Notes under the pieces: model-generated
What the model saw: the letters and a program-made list of their open reading frames with translations, nothing else
Database searches by the model: none
Told to the model about the DNA's origin: nothing
Shown here: one piece after another, positions 1-8,698 of the stretch
How positions within the stretch are numbered: position 1 is the stretch's first letter
Layout: every line of letters begins with the position of its first letter
Position numbers and translations under genes: made by a program
Assembly: GCA_041395625.1 (NCBI GenBank)
Contig: JAWLAE010000001.1
Coordinates: 372,001-436,000, forward strand
Source of the DNA: CADEED01 sp041395625
Lineage (GTDB): Bacteria; Pseudomonadota; Gammaproteobacteria; Steroidobacterales; Steroidobacteraceae
DNA: 64,000 nt
Reading direction: 5' to 3'

Positions 1-2052
1 TTCCAACCCGCCGGGGGAGACATGAAAGTCACTGATCATCGTATTCGAATCGAATGCTGTCAGCGGCTGGTCCTGCGCTGTCGCGAGGTCGATAGCCCAT
101 AATTCGTTACGAGACAAATTGCCTCTCAGAAGCACGAGCCGATCGTCCGCAAGAAAGTCGATACGGCGCGATCCGCGGCTCAAAGTGATCGGCGGAATCG
201 GGTATGGTGCGCCGTCGGCAGTAACCGCGCCGAGCTTGAAATTCGTGCCGATGTCGACGCCGGAATAAACGATGAACTTGCCATTCGGCGCCCACGCCGG
301 ATCGAGTGCATATGCATCTCCGAGAGGCAAGATGGCATCGCCGTCGAGACTCACTTTATAAAGACGCGGCACCCCATCGCGTATCGCCGCGATCGCGACC
401 CAGCGCCCGTCGGGCGAGAAAGCAGGTGCTCCACGCACGTCGAGCGAAGTCGCGAGCGAGCGTAGCCCGCTGCCGTCGATGTGCACGATTTGCAATGCGA
501 TACTTTTGTTACGCTGTACGGTGAATGCGAGCGTCAAACCGTCCCTGGATACAGCGGGACCGGCGACGACGCGACTGTCCGCGCCGCTCAAGACTTCGAA
601 TTCCCGGCTGTTTTCGAACCTGAACAGAGTCTCGCGTCCGGCTTTGGGTGCACGGTACACGATCGCGTGCGCGGCAAAGCGCGGCGCAGCCGCACGCGGC
701 GCGTCGATGCCGACGCTTTGTGCGTGACTCGCCGCCGCGGGCACGCTGGCGAGAGGCATGCGCCACACTGACGATGAGTACTGAACCGCGCTGCCGACAA
801 GGCGCCGGCCGTCGCGAGATGCGGAAATCGCCGCGTATGGCTGGCCATTCGTGTCGATCCGTCGCACGCGCCGCGTGACGACGTCGAGTTCGTGTAACCA
901 CGGCCCAGAGCCTTCCGCGTCGGTCGCGACGTAAAGCAAGAGGCGGTCTGTCAACCAGGTCGGTGACGCGACGCGCGATCCATGACGAGTGAGCTGCTCG
1001 GGATTGCTGCCATCGGCGCCAATGCGCCAGACATCCATCTCATTGGGAATGAGCCCGCTGACGAAGTACACTGACTTGCCATCGCGTGACCAAAGCGGGT
1101 AATGATTGTGCACGCCGCTTCGGGCGACAAAGATTTGCTGGCTTTGTTCGACTGCACCAGCCTCCCCCACGAACAGCGGATCACCCGCTGCCGCAGTATG
1201 GTAGGCGATACGCTGGCCGTCGGCCGACCAATCGAGTTCGACGATACCGCGGAACAACGGACGCAACTCGCCGCCCACCACGGGCACCACCCAGCCACCG
1301 TCGACCTTGCCGGCGCTGCCATTCGCCGTCCTCGTCCAGACGACCACGTGTGTACTGTCCGGCGAAAAATTCAGCGTTCGCACGGCTGGGTTACGCAACT
1401 CACGCATTGTGCTCGCGGTGAGCTGACGGAAATCGCCAGTATCGACTTGTCCGAGCCATGCATCCCATACGCCGTCGCGCTCTCGCAGAAATGCAGCAAA
1501 ACGCCCATCTGGCGAAATCACCGCCTGGTCCTCGGCACCATCGAACTCCGTCAGTTTGCGAAAGGCGTAGGACTCGAGTAGCGGTGAATCGTTGTCCGAA
1601 CGCCAAGACCAGTAGACGGCCGCGAAGACCGCAGCCGTTGCCATAGCCGCGACCAGAAATGCTGTTAGCGGATTGATTCGCCGCGAGCGCTTTACGGCGG
1701 CCAACTCGTGCGACGAAGACGCCATGCCTGTCGAGTGAATCCGACGAACGTTAGCGACCAATTGATAGCCGCGCCGCGTTACCGTCGCGATAAGGTTGGG
1801 GCCGAGCGCTCGCCGCAACACGGAGATCGCCTGGTTCAGGTTGTTTTCCTCGACGACGGCCGACGGCCAAAGTGCGCGGATCAACTCGTCACGCGTCACC
1901 ACGCGGCCCGCGTTCTCCACGAGCACGACCAGCGCATCGAACGCCTTGGCGGTCAACACGAGGGTTTCTCCCGACCGTCTGCTCAGCGAGCGCCGCGGCA
2001 GGTCCAGCCGAAAGTCACCGAACTCGTAGACCCAATGTTCCTCATTACCCAT
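1..2052 (-). CDS. Winged-helix DNA-binding / TolB-like beta-propeller protein (C-terminus cut off by window)
   Basis: The minus frame is open from an ATG at 2052 to base 1, giving 684 codons and no stop, so the C-terminus lies outside the window. Residues about 8-105 are an OmpR/CadC-type winged helix; the recognition-helix region reads VVEENNLNQAISVLRRALG. A single membrane helix follows near residues 125-145 (LTAFLVAAMATAAVFAAVYW). The rest holds repeated PD40/WD40-like blades, with motifs such as SPDGRWVAIAA, WSADGQRIAY and WSRDGKSVYF. This matches the CadC-like family of membrane-anchored one-component regulators with a periplasmic TolB-like propeller sensor. The target is unknown; the divergent haloperoxidase-like gene 192 nt away is the nearest candidate. 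Domain architecture is confident, function inferred. Confidence 0.85.
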   Translation of the reverse strand, partial: MGNEEHWVYEFGDFRLDLPRRSLSRRSGETLVLTAKAFDALVVLVENAGRVVTRDELIRALWPSAVVEENNLNQAISVLRRALGPNLIATVTRRGYQLVANVRRIHSTGMASSSHELAAVKRSRRINPLTAFLVAAMATAAVFAAVYWSWRSDNDSPLLESYAFRKLTEFDGAEDQAVISPDGRFAAFLRERDGVWDAWLGQVDTGDFRQLTASTMRELRNPAVRTLNFSPDSTHVVVWTRTANGSAGKVDGGWVVPVVGGELRPLFRGIVELDWSADGQRIAYHTAAAGDPLFVGEAGAVEQSQQIFVARSGVHNHYPLWSRDGKSVYFVSGLIPNEMDVWRIGADGSNPEQLTRHGSRVASPTWLTDRLLLYVATDAEGSGPWLHELDVVTRRVRRIDTNGQPYAAISASRDGRRLVGSAVQYSSSVWRMPLASVPAAASHAQSVGIDAPRAAAPRFAAHAIVYRAPKAGRETLFRFENSREFEVLSGADSRVVAGPAVSRDGLTLAFTVQRNKSIALQIVHIDGSGLRSLATSLDVRGAPAFSPDGRWVAIAAIRDGVPRLYKVSLDGDAILPLGDAYALDPAWAPNGKFIVYSGVDIGTNFKLGAVTADGAPYPIPPITLSRGSRRIDFLADDRLVLLRGNLSRNELWAIDLATAQDQPLTAFDSNTMISDFHVSPGGLE

Positions 2053-2244
2053 GGCAGCTAGCCGCCCGGACCGTGCTGCTGCTTGTTCACGGTTTTTCAG
2101 TGCCTCTTTCAGAGTAATTCACGCCGAGCACAAGGATCCTCATATGACGAGCGCTAGCGTCGGTGGCTAACGGCAGCAGACGGGGATGCTCTCCATGCTG
2201 CCGCGGAGCCCGAACCACGCCAAAACAACCCGTGAGGTGTCGAA

Positions 2245-3531
2245 ATGAAAACCACAATCGTCAAGATTGTACTGCTGAGCCTATGCAGTACAGCGAGTCC
2301 TGTAGTCCTCGCCGCGGAGAGTCGCGGATCGCCAGACGTCGTGATTGAATGGAACGCATTGCTGCAGAGCAACATGCCTACATCGGCCGGCGTCAACACG
2401 CCGCGCTACTACGCCATGTTGCACATCGCGATGTTCGACGCTGCGAACGCGATCGACCGCAAGTACACGCAATACCGCGCGCGTATCTGGTTCGTGCCTC
2501 GCGCTGCCTCTGCCGAGGCGGCCGCGGCCCAAGCAGCGCACGACGTGCTGACGGCGCTGATCCCAACCGCAGAACCTGCGTTCACGGCCGCACTCGACGC
2601 CCGACTGGCAAACAGTGCCGGCTGGTCTGCAAACGTTGGGCGTGCCGTAGGCCGTTACGCAGCGCAACAGATCCTGTCCTGGCGTGAGGGAGACGGCGCG
2701 ATAGGCCCAGGTCCCGCCTACCAGCCGGCGCCGCTGCCCGGCCTATGGCAGCCCACGCCGCCGTCTTTCGGCGCCGCGCAGTTCACCCAAGCGGGCGACG
2801 TCGAACCGTTCGCGCTGCTCACCGCAACACAATATCTGCCACGTCCGCCGCCGCTACTGAACAGTGCCGAGTACGCAGCGAACTTTGACGAGGTCAAGCT
2901 GCTCGGTTCGGCGACGAGCACGGCAAGGACGGCAGAGCAGACGTTGCTGGCACGGCTGTTTGCGCCCTCCGGATACAGCACGCAGCACTGGGTGATCTGG
3001 AACACCCTTGCGCGCGACATGGCAGTCAGCCAACGCATGTCGTTAGTCGATACGGCGCGACTGTTCGCTCTGCTGAATGTGTCCATTCACGACGGCGTGC
3101 AAACCTCGCACGCCAGCAAGTACGTTTATGGTCTGTGGCGGCCGATCACCGCGATCCGCCGCGCGGACGAGGACGCCAACCCGTCGACGCTCGCGGACGC
3201 AAACTGGACGCCACTGATCACGACACCCGCGTATCCGTCGCACGCCAGCAACCAAACCTGCGTTGGCACCAGCGCAGCGCGCGCGCTCGAGCGCGCACTG
3301 GGCTCGGATGAGATGTCCTTCACGGCAACCTGGACCGGCACGGGCGGCAATGCAAACGTCGTGCGTGCCTACTCGCGGTTCTCGGCACTCGCCGAGGACC
3401 AGGCGAGAAGTCGCGTGTATGCGGGAATCCATTTTACGTTTGAGCTCACGGCTAGCCAGGAGAGTTGCATGAAGGTCGCAGGCTACGTCTATTCACACTA
3501 CATGCGCCCGAGGAGTTCTCCGTTCCATTGA
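2245..3531 (+). CDS. Secreted vanadium-dependent haloperoxidase / PAP2-superfamily protein
   Basis: 428 residues with a Sec signal peptide (cleavage near residue 23, after VVLA). The C-terminal half carries the three vanadate/phosphate-binding motifs of the family: K292...R299-P (KYVYGLWRP), P331-S-H (AYPSHASN, in place of the usual PSGH) and R390...H396 (RSRVYAGIH). Known members bind vanadate and oxidise halides with H2O2, or act as acid phosphatases. The missing Gly in PSGH and the shifted His mean halide oxidation cannot be assumed. A GAGGTG ribosome site lies about 6 nt before the ATG. It is monocistronic, divergent from the propeller regulator and convergent with the peptide-binding protein, with an inverted repeat just downstream. 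Confidence 0.82.
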   Translation: MKTTIVKIVLLSLCSTASPVVLAAESRGSPDVVIEWNALLQSNMPTSAGVNTPRYYAMLHIAMFDAANAIDRKYTQYRARIWFVPRAASAEAAAAQAAHDVLTALIPTAEPAFTAALDARLANSAGWSANVGRAVGRYAAQQILSWREGDGAIGPGPAYQPAPLPGLWQPTPPSFGAAQFTQAGDVEPFALLTATQYLPRPPPLLNSAEYAANFDEVKLLGSATSTARTAEQTLLARLFAPSGYSTQHWVIWNTLARDMAVSQRMSLVDTARLFALLNVSIHDGVQTSHASKYVYGLWRPITAIRRADEDANPSTLADANWTPLITTPAYPSHASNQTCVGTSAARALERALGSDEMSFTATWTGTGGNANVVRAYSRFSALAEDQARSRVYAGIHFTFELTASQESCMKVAGYVYSHYMRPRSSPFH

Positions 3532-3537
3532 GTCGCT

Positions 3538-3596
3538 GCCCCGCTCCGGTCACGCCAGCTCGACGCGCCGCCGTGCTGCTACCTTCGGAGCGGGGC
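3538..3596. terminator. Inverted repeat between convergent genes, probable bidirectional terminator
   Basis: GCCCCGCTCCG at 3538-3548 is perfectly complementary to CGGAGCGGGGC at 3586-3596 (11 bp), with a 37-nt loop. It starts 6 nt after the haloperoxidase-like stop and lies before the stop of the convergent peptide-binding gene. There is no T-tract, and the loop is long for a Rho-independent terminator. Confidence 0.5.
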
Positions 3597-3614
3597 CGTT
3601 GCCGGCCCTCTGCC

Positions 3615-5228
3615 TCACCGCAAGATCAAATACCGGCTGAGATGAATATCGGCCGTATTGTCTAGCCAACCTGTGACCCGTGTTGAGACCAAGTTGCGAG
3701 CCACTTCCTGGATGAGGGGAGCGGTCGGATGGTCGTTGAGCAAGATCGTTTCTGCGACCGCCAAAGCGCGACTACGCTGGATCACGTCGCTCTTTTGCAG
3801 TGCTGCACGGAGCGCGCCCTCGAAAGCGTCGCTCGTATAGCTTCCAGTGTTGTATGCAGACGTCGTTTCGAAGCGCCCCAGGTAGATCTCGACCGCGCGG
3901 ATGTCCTGAGCCCCGGTCAAGGCCACGTCGAAGTCACCTTGGCGAAGATCCGCGATCATGGACTTGATCTCACTGCGGTCGAGCTGCGTCGGCATGCCGG
4001 CGGCGGTCCACATCGCAGCCACTGCGATACACAGATCCTCGCCATTTCCCGCGGGATGCTTCAGTCGCACCGGTCGCCCGAGCCGCTCTAGCGCGCGCGT
4101 CGCTCGCAACGTCTGCCGCGCTCGTGCTGTGCGCTCGGCCTGCGTGCCGGCTTTCAGTACATTGACTTCCGGGGGTAAGTCGTTTGGCAGATCGGTCGGC
4201 ACCACGCGGAATGCTGGCTGCTCGCCGCCGCGCATGACGCGCTGGGCGAGGGCAGCGCGATTGATCGCCAACGACAATGCCCGGCGCACGTCAAGGTCGT
4301 CGAACGGTGGGCGAGCCGTGTTGAAGCGCAAGTAGCGCACGCTGGCCAGTGGCGAAACGTGGACCACCTGCCCCATGGTACGTCGCAGTTCTGTCTGACG
4401 CTGCGATGGGAAGCCAGGCCAGCCGTTGACGTCGAGCTCGCCGGCCCGAAATCGATTGACCAGCGACGTCGTGTCGTCCGACGGTAGGTAGACAACTTCA
4501 GCGAGAGCGACCGACTGGGCCGCATGGAAGTGGGGGTTGCGTTCCAGTCGTATCGCGCCGCGCAACCGACGTTCGACGAGTCGAAATGCGCCATTTCCGA
4601 CGTGGTTGCCGGCTCGTGACCAGCGGTCGCCGTGCTTCTCGATCATATGTCTTGGCAAGGGTGCGAGTTCCTCGCGTGCCAGCATTTCCGTGAGCCAGGG
4701 TGCCGGATGTTCGAGCGCTACGAGCAGCGTCCGGGCGTCCACGGCGCTGACGCCGAGCGTATCGGGAGCTGCAGTACCCGCGTGAATGGCCCGTGCACCG
4801 CGCAACACGTACAGTTTCGTGGCGCGCGGTGAGGCGGTGGCAGGCGTCAATGCGCGCCGCCAGGCATAGACGAACGCATCGGCGTGTAGGGGTGTGCCAT
4901 CCGACCATTTCAGACCGTCGCGCAACACGAACTGGTAACGCTTGCCGTCGGGCGATACCTGCCATGACTGCGCGGTCCCCGGCACCGGTTTGCCAGCCGC
5001 GTCAAAGGTTGTCAGCCCCTCGAACAAATCGAGCAGGATCGGCGTTTCACTGGCGACTCCCGAGCGGCCGGGGACCAGCGATTCAGGTTCCCCGAATGCT
5101 CCGCGTCGCAAGGTTTGTGCGGTAGCGGATTGCAGGCTGATGAGAGTTGCCAGCACGACGGCGCGTAGCATGACGACTACGATGAGCAGTCGGTGACGAC
5201 GATGAATCGCGCGAGTCCGCATGCGCAT
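3615..5228 (-). CDS. Periplasmic peptide-binding protein of an ABC transporter (SBP family 5, OppA-like)
   Basis: 537 residues from the ATG at 5228. Signal peptide to about residue 38 (SLQSATAQ), then a typical SBP_bac_5 fold: LRDGLKWSDGTPLHADAFVYAWRR is split over residues ~95-120, later GNGAFRLVERRL and RYLRFNTARPPFDDLDVRRA. Proteins of this family capture oligopeptides or other solutes for an Opp/Dpp permease. No permease or ATPase gene is nearby, so it is an orphan that must use transporter parts encoded elsewhere, or act alone. Starts further upstream would overlap the divergent gene; an internal ATG at 5171 would give a shorter, cleaner signal peptide and 71 nt of intergenic space. No strong ribosome site separates the two. 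Confidence 0.85.
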   Translation of the reverse strand: MRMRTRAIHRRHRLLIVVVMLRAVVLATLISLQSATAQTLRRGAFGEPESLVPGRSGVASETPILLDLFEGLTTFDAAGKPVPGTAQSWQVSPDGKRYQFVLRDGLKWSDGTPLHADAFVYAWRRALTPATASPRATKLYVLRGARAIHAGTAAPDTLGVSAVDARTLLVALEHPAPWLTEMLAREELAPLPRHMIEKHGDRWSRAGNHVGNGAFRLVERRLRGAIRLERNPHFHAAQSVALAEVVYLPSDDTTSLVNRFRAGELDVNGWPGFPSQRQTELRRTMGQVVHVSPLASVRYLRFNTARPPFDDLDVRRALSLAINRAALAQRVMRGGEQPAFRVVPTDLPNDLPPEVNVLKAGTQAERTARARQTLRATRALERLGRPVRLKHPAGNGEDLCIAVAAMWTAAGMPTQLDRSEIKSMIADLRQGDFDVALTGAQDIRAVEIYLGRFETTSAYNTGSYTSDAFEGALRAALQKSDVIQRSRALAVAETILLNDHPTAPLIQEVARNLVSTRVTGWLDNTADIHLSRYLILR

Positions 5229-5242
5229 GACTATACTCGGGT

Positions 5243-5920
5243 GTGCGTTATCGAATTCAGACCGACTTTGAACGCCCGTCCAAAGAGCTGATTGCGGCGG
5301 TTGCCGCGACACATGTGGGTGTGACGGGCGTCTACGCGGGGCCACGTCAGGTGGCGCACCCGGCTATCAAACCATTGCGTGCCGAGTGGCGTGTGTGTGG
5401 TCCGGCGCTGACCGTCAGGCCTGAGCATTACGATGATTTGTTGATGGGCGAGATCGCCGCACGCTTCGCGCAACCGGGCGACGTGATCGTGGTCGATGCG
5501 GCCGGTCGCACCGACCGCGCCTGCTGGGGGATGGGCATGTCGATGGCTGCGCACGAGGCAGGCTGCGCCGGCGTGGTGCTCGATGGCGCGTGCATCAACG
5601 GCGCGCTGCTGACACGCGAGAATCCGCAGCTGCCGATATTTGCGCGCGGGCTCACCGCGCTCGCGGGCGGTGCCGACAAGGCGGGCTGGTTGAACGGCCC
5701 CGTCATCTGTGGCGGCGTCATCGTGCATCCGGGCGATATCGTGCTGGGTGATTGCGACGGTGTGGTGATCCTGCCGGCTGCGCGTGCTGCGGAGATCATC
5801 TCGCCGTCCGCCGCCTTTCAGGAACGAGCCGCGTCCGAACGCCATACTGGCGTGCCGTACTACGTGCGTCGCGGCAGCGAAGCGAAGCTCCGTTCCCGCG
5901 ACGATATCGAGTGGACCTGA
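5243..5920 (+). CDS. RraA-fold protein (4-carboxy-4-hydroxy-2-oxoadipate aldolase / RraA family), GTG start
   Basis: 225 residues from GTG. The RraA/HMG-CHA aldolase core is clear: RPSKELIAAVAATHVGVTGV at the N-terminus, then PGDVIVVDAAG, AGCAGVVLDGACING and HPGDIVLGDCDGVVILP. Family members are Mg2+-dependent pyruvate aldolases or, like RraA, RNase E regulators. The aldolases carry an Arg-Asp pair after the DG turn (consensus DGxxRD); here that place reads DGACIN, so the catalytic Arg and metal-binding Asp seem to be missing. Aldolase activity is therefore doubtful. Its start is only 14 nt from the start of the divergent peptide-binding gene. Confidence 0.8.
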   Translation: MRYRIQTDFERPSKELIAAVAATHVGVTGVYAGPRQVAHPAIKPLRAEWRVCGPALTVRPEHYDDLLMGEIAARFAQPGDVIVVDAAGRTDRACWGMGMSMAAHEAGCAGVVLDGACINGALLTRENPQLPIFARGLTALAGGADKAGWLNGPVICGGVIVHPGDIVLGDCDGVVILPAARAAEIISPSAAFQERAASERHTGVPYYVRRGSEAKLRSRDDIEWT

Positions 5921-5955
5921 CGCCGAAGATCTCGCATACGTTCGTCAACAAGCTG

Positions 5956-6882
5956 TTAGTGCGCTTCGGCGTCGTCAACGTCGCGTGCCACGCGGAAGCC
6001 GACATCCTGCAGGGTCGCGCCGGTCGCATCGATGGCCACGAAATCGCGCGCGGCACTGCGTGCGGCCAGCGGCCGCGACAGCCAGGAGCCGCCACGAACC
6101 GCTCGATGGCTGCAGTCCGACCAGGTCCACGCGCGCTCGTCCGGCGGCCGACCTTTGTAGCTGCGGGTGTAGCAGTCCGCCAGCAACTCCCGGACGTTGC
6201 CCACGAGGTCGTAGAGTCCCCAGGGGTTCGGTGCGAACGAGCCGACCGGTGCCGGGCCCGTGTAGTGATCGATGCAGCGCGCGTGCGGCACCGCCGGCTG
6301 CAGCGCGCGTGAGGCGACGTCGTGGACGTTCGCGAAATCGCAGGCCCGTGAAATCGATACGCCCTCATGCGAGTCGCGGTTGCTCCAGAAGCGTGCGCCC
6401 GTGGTGGCTGCGCGCGCGGCGTACTCCCATTCGGACTCCGACGGCAGCCGGTAGCGTCGGCCGGTGCGGCGCCCCAGCCACTCGAGGTAGGCCTCGGCGT
6501 CGGCTGCCGTGACACAGCGCGCGGGCGCTGCCGGTGCCGCCGCGGCATCGAGTGCACAGGCGTGCGCGGGACGATAACCCGTCGCGGCCACGAAGCGCCG
6601 CCACTCCTGCACCTGCACTTCGAAGCGACCCAGCGCAAACGGACGCCGAATAACTACCGCGAGCGGCGGTGTTTCCCCGGACACTTTGTCGTGCTCATAC
6701 GCATCGGCGGAGGTACCTAACAAAAACGCGCCGGCCGGTAACACCACCAGTTCCGGGCAATCGGCGCAGTCGCGTACAATCGGTGGCTCAGGCGTTGCCG
6801 CGCGCACGGCGGCCGGACACGCAGCCGTTGCGGCGAGCAGCAGCGTCAGGATCGCTGCGCCGGTCGGTCGAGCGCTGCTCAC
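5956..6882 (-). CDS. Secreted SUMF1/FGE-sulfatase-fold protein, copy 1
   Basis: 308 residues with a signal peptide (to about residue 28). The formylglycine-generating-enzyme fold is marked by VLPAGAFLLGT, RFEVQVQEWRRFV, YRLPSESEWEYAARAA, GLYDLVGNVRELLADC, RGGSW and the final GFRVAR. True FGE enzymes need a cysteine pair in the segment after RGGS; here it reads RGGSWLSRPLAARSAARD, without Cys, so sulfatase maturation is unlikely. Many bacterial relatives are structural or ligand-binding. The ATG overlaps the stop of the upstream paralogue by 4 nt (ATGA), indicating translational coupling. Exact role unknown. Confidence 0.8.
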   Translation of the reverse strand: MSSARPTGAAILTLLLAATAACPAAVRAATPEPPIVRDCADCPELVVLPAGAFLLGTSADAYEHDKVSGETPPLAVVIRRPFALGRFEVQVQEWRRFVAATGYRPAHACALDAAAAPAAPARCVTAADAEAYLEWLGRRTGRRYRLPSESEWEYAARAATTGARFWSNRDSHEGVSISRACDFANVHDVASRALQPAVPHARCIDHYTGPAPVGSFAPNPWGLYDLVGNVRELLADCYTRSYKGRPPDERAWTWSDCSHRAVRGGSWLSRPLAARSAARDFVAIDATGATLQDVGFRVARDVDDAEAH

Positions 6883-7808
6883 GGCAAGTCCCTGGCGATG
6901 CGAAAGCCGGCGAAGTCCGCCCGATCCTCGTCATCCCCGTCGCCGTGGAACCCTGGGCGGCTACGCTCCGGCCCGGTGCTCCAGCCGCCGCCACGCTGAA
7001 TACGACGTTTGCAGCCGCCGTCCCAGACCCAGGCGCGCTGGTCGGTCGGCCGCCCGAAGTAGGTGAGGGTGGAGCAGTCCTCGATCCATTCCCAGACGTT
7101 ACCGATCATGTCGTACAGACCGAAGGCATTCGGCCGCAGGCTGCCTACCGGCGCGATATCGGGGAAGCCATCGTCGCAGTCCACCATGCCCCACGCCAGC
7201 GGATAGCGCGCCATCGTCGCGCGGTCGTTGGAGTTCGCGAACTCGCAATGGCAGCGATCCGCGGCGCCCCACGGCTGCAATGCTTCGCTGCCTGCTTTCG
7301 CAGCGTACTCCCATTCGGCCTCGCTCGGCAGGCGGTAGGGTTGACCGGTTCGTCCTGCAAGCCACTCGGCGTAGGCGTGCGCATCGTGCCAGTCCACGCA
7401 GGTCGCCGGATGATCGGCCCGCGGTACGGCTGGAATGTTGGGCGCATCCCAAGGGATTTCGAGGTCCCGGAATCCCTGACGCTCCTTTACCCACGTCCGA
7501 CACCGTACGCGCTCGCGATCCCGACCCGTGGCTCGCGCAAATTCAGCGTACTCGGCGCGTGTGACTTCGAAACGGCCCAGCGCGAACGAACGCTCGATGC
7601 GCACCTCGATTGGATCGAGTTCCGCCGGCACTTCGCTCGGTACCTGCACCGCTTTCGCGGTACCCATCAGGTACTGGCCGGCCGGCACGACCACCATCAC
7701 GGGACAAGTGTGGCAGTCCTGGAAACTCGCATCCGCCTTCGACGCCGCGGATGCGCGATCTCCCAATGCAAGCATCGCAACCGACAAAACCAGAAGTCTC
7801 AACTGCAT
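6879..7808 (-). CDS. Secreted SUMF1/FGE-sulfatase-fold protein, copy 2
   Basis: 309 residues with a signal peptide (to about residue 21, LGDRASA). It shares the fold landmarks of its neighbour: VVPAGQYLMGT, RFEVTRAEYAEFARATG, YRLPSEAEWEYAAKAG, GLYDMIGNVWEWIEDCS, RGGGW and GFRIARDLP. The catalytic cysteine segment is again lost (RGGGWSTGPERSRPGF). Both copies have a Cys-x2-Cys soon after the signal peptide (CADC, CHTC). It precedes and overlaps copy 1 by 4 nt and lies 46 nt after phaB on the same strand, so the pair could be read through from the phaC-phaB transcript. A tandem duplication with divergence is the simplest reading. Confidence 0.8.
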   Translation of the reverse strand: MQLRLLVLSVAMLALGDRASAASKADASFQDCHTCPVMVVVPAGQYLMGTAKAVQVPSEVPAELDPIEVRIERSFALGRFEVTRAEYAEFARATGRDRERVRCRTWVKERQGFRDLEIPWDAPNIPAVPRADHPATCVDWHDAHAYAEWLAGRTGQPYRLPSEAEWEYAAKAGSEALQPWGAADRCHCEFANSNDRATMARYPLAWGMVDCDDGFPDIAPVGSLRPNAFGLYDMIGNVWEWIEDCSTLTYFGRPTDQRAWVWDGGCKRRIQRGGGWSTGPERSRPGFHGDGDDEDRADFAGFRIARDLP

Positions 7809-7854
7809 TGTTTGCCCTAACTACTGGTGGTTCGAGCCTTGCATCGCTGCACCC

Positions 7855-8604
7855 TCAGGCCATATGCAGTCCGCCGTTCAGCGAGAAATCCGCGCCGGTT
7901 GCGAAGCCCGAATCCTCGGACGCGATCCAAGTGACGATGCTCGCGACTTCCGTGGGTTCGCCCAGCCGTTTCACCGGAATGGTGGCGACGATTTTCTCGA
8001 GTACGTCCGGGCGTATTGCGCGCACCATGTCGGTGCCGATGTAGCCAGGCGACACGGTGTTGACGGTGACCCCGCGGCTCGCCACTTCCTGCGCCAGCGC
8101 CATCGTGAAGCCGTGAATACCCGCTTTGGCGGTCGAGTAGTTAGTCTGGCCAAACTGACCCTTCTGGCCGTTGACTGAAGAAATATTGATGATTCGGCCC
8201 CAGCCGCGCTCGATCATGCCGTCGATCACCTGCTTGGTGACGTGGAACAGGCTGTTGAGATTGGTCTCGATGACTTCATGCCATGCTTCGCTGGTCAGCT
8301 TGCGGAACGTGCCATCGCGCGTAATGCCGGCGTTGTTGACCAGCACATCGACTGGCCCGTGCTCCGCGACGACCGCCGCGAACGCGGCACGCGTCGATTC
8401 CCAGTCGGCTACGTTGCCTTCGGATGCATGCACCTCGTAACCGGTTGTGCGCATTTCTTTGAGCCACCGTTCCCGGCGTGTCGACCCTGGTCCACAGCCT
8501 GCGATGACCAGATGACCTGCATCGCACAGGCGTTGGCAGATGGCGGTACCGATACCGCCCATACCCCCAGTGACGTACGCGATTCGACGTGGTTGCTTGT
8601 TCAT
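7855..8604 (-). CDS. phaB: Acetoacetyl-CoA reductase (NADPH-dependent SDR) of PHA synthesis
   Basis: 249 residues, the usual PhaB length. Reduces acetoacetyl-CoA to (R)-3-hydroxybutyryl-CoA, the PHB monomer. Visible: nucleotide-binding TGGMGGIG near residue 12, NNAG, catalytic Ser in INISSVNGQKGQFGQ, Tyr/Lys in NYSTAKAG, and PGYIGTDM. The NGQKGQFGQTNYS block is typical of true PhaB proteins rather than FabG. It lies 94 nt downstream of the class I phaC on the same strand; together they form the minimal PHB pathway apart from the thiolase PhaA, which is not in the window. Confidence 0.95.
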   Translation of the reverse strand: MNKQPRRIAYVTGGMGGIGTAICQRLCDAGHLVIAGCGPGSTRRERWLKEMRTTGYEVHASEGNVADWESTRAAFAAVVAEHGPVDVLVNNAGITRDGTFRKLTSEAWHEVIETNLNSLFHVTKQVIDGMIERGWGRIINISSVNGQKGQFGQTNYSTAKAGIHGFTMALAQEVASRGVTVNTVSPGYIGTDMVRAIRPDVLEKIVATIPVKRLGEPTEVASIVTWIASEDSGFATGADFSLNGGLHMA

Positions 8605-8698
8605 GTTGCGACTCCGTAGGTCTGATCGGCTGACCCGAGAGCCGATCTTTTGGAGTCAGCCTGCACCGATCAGGCGCCGCCGTAAAGTCTGGCGTTGC

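Noticed and set aside
45..1581. Several plus-strand ORFs at the left end
   Set aside because: All are shadows of the open minus-strand winged-helix/propeller gene.
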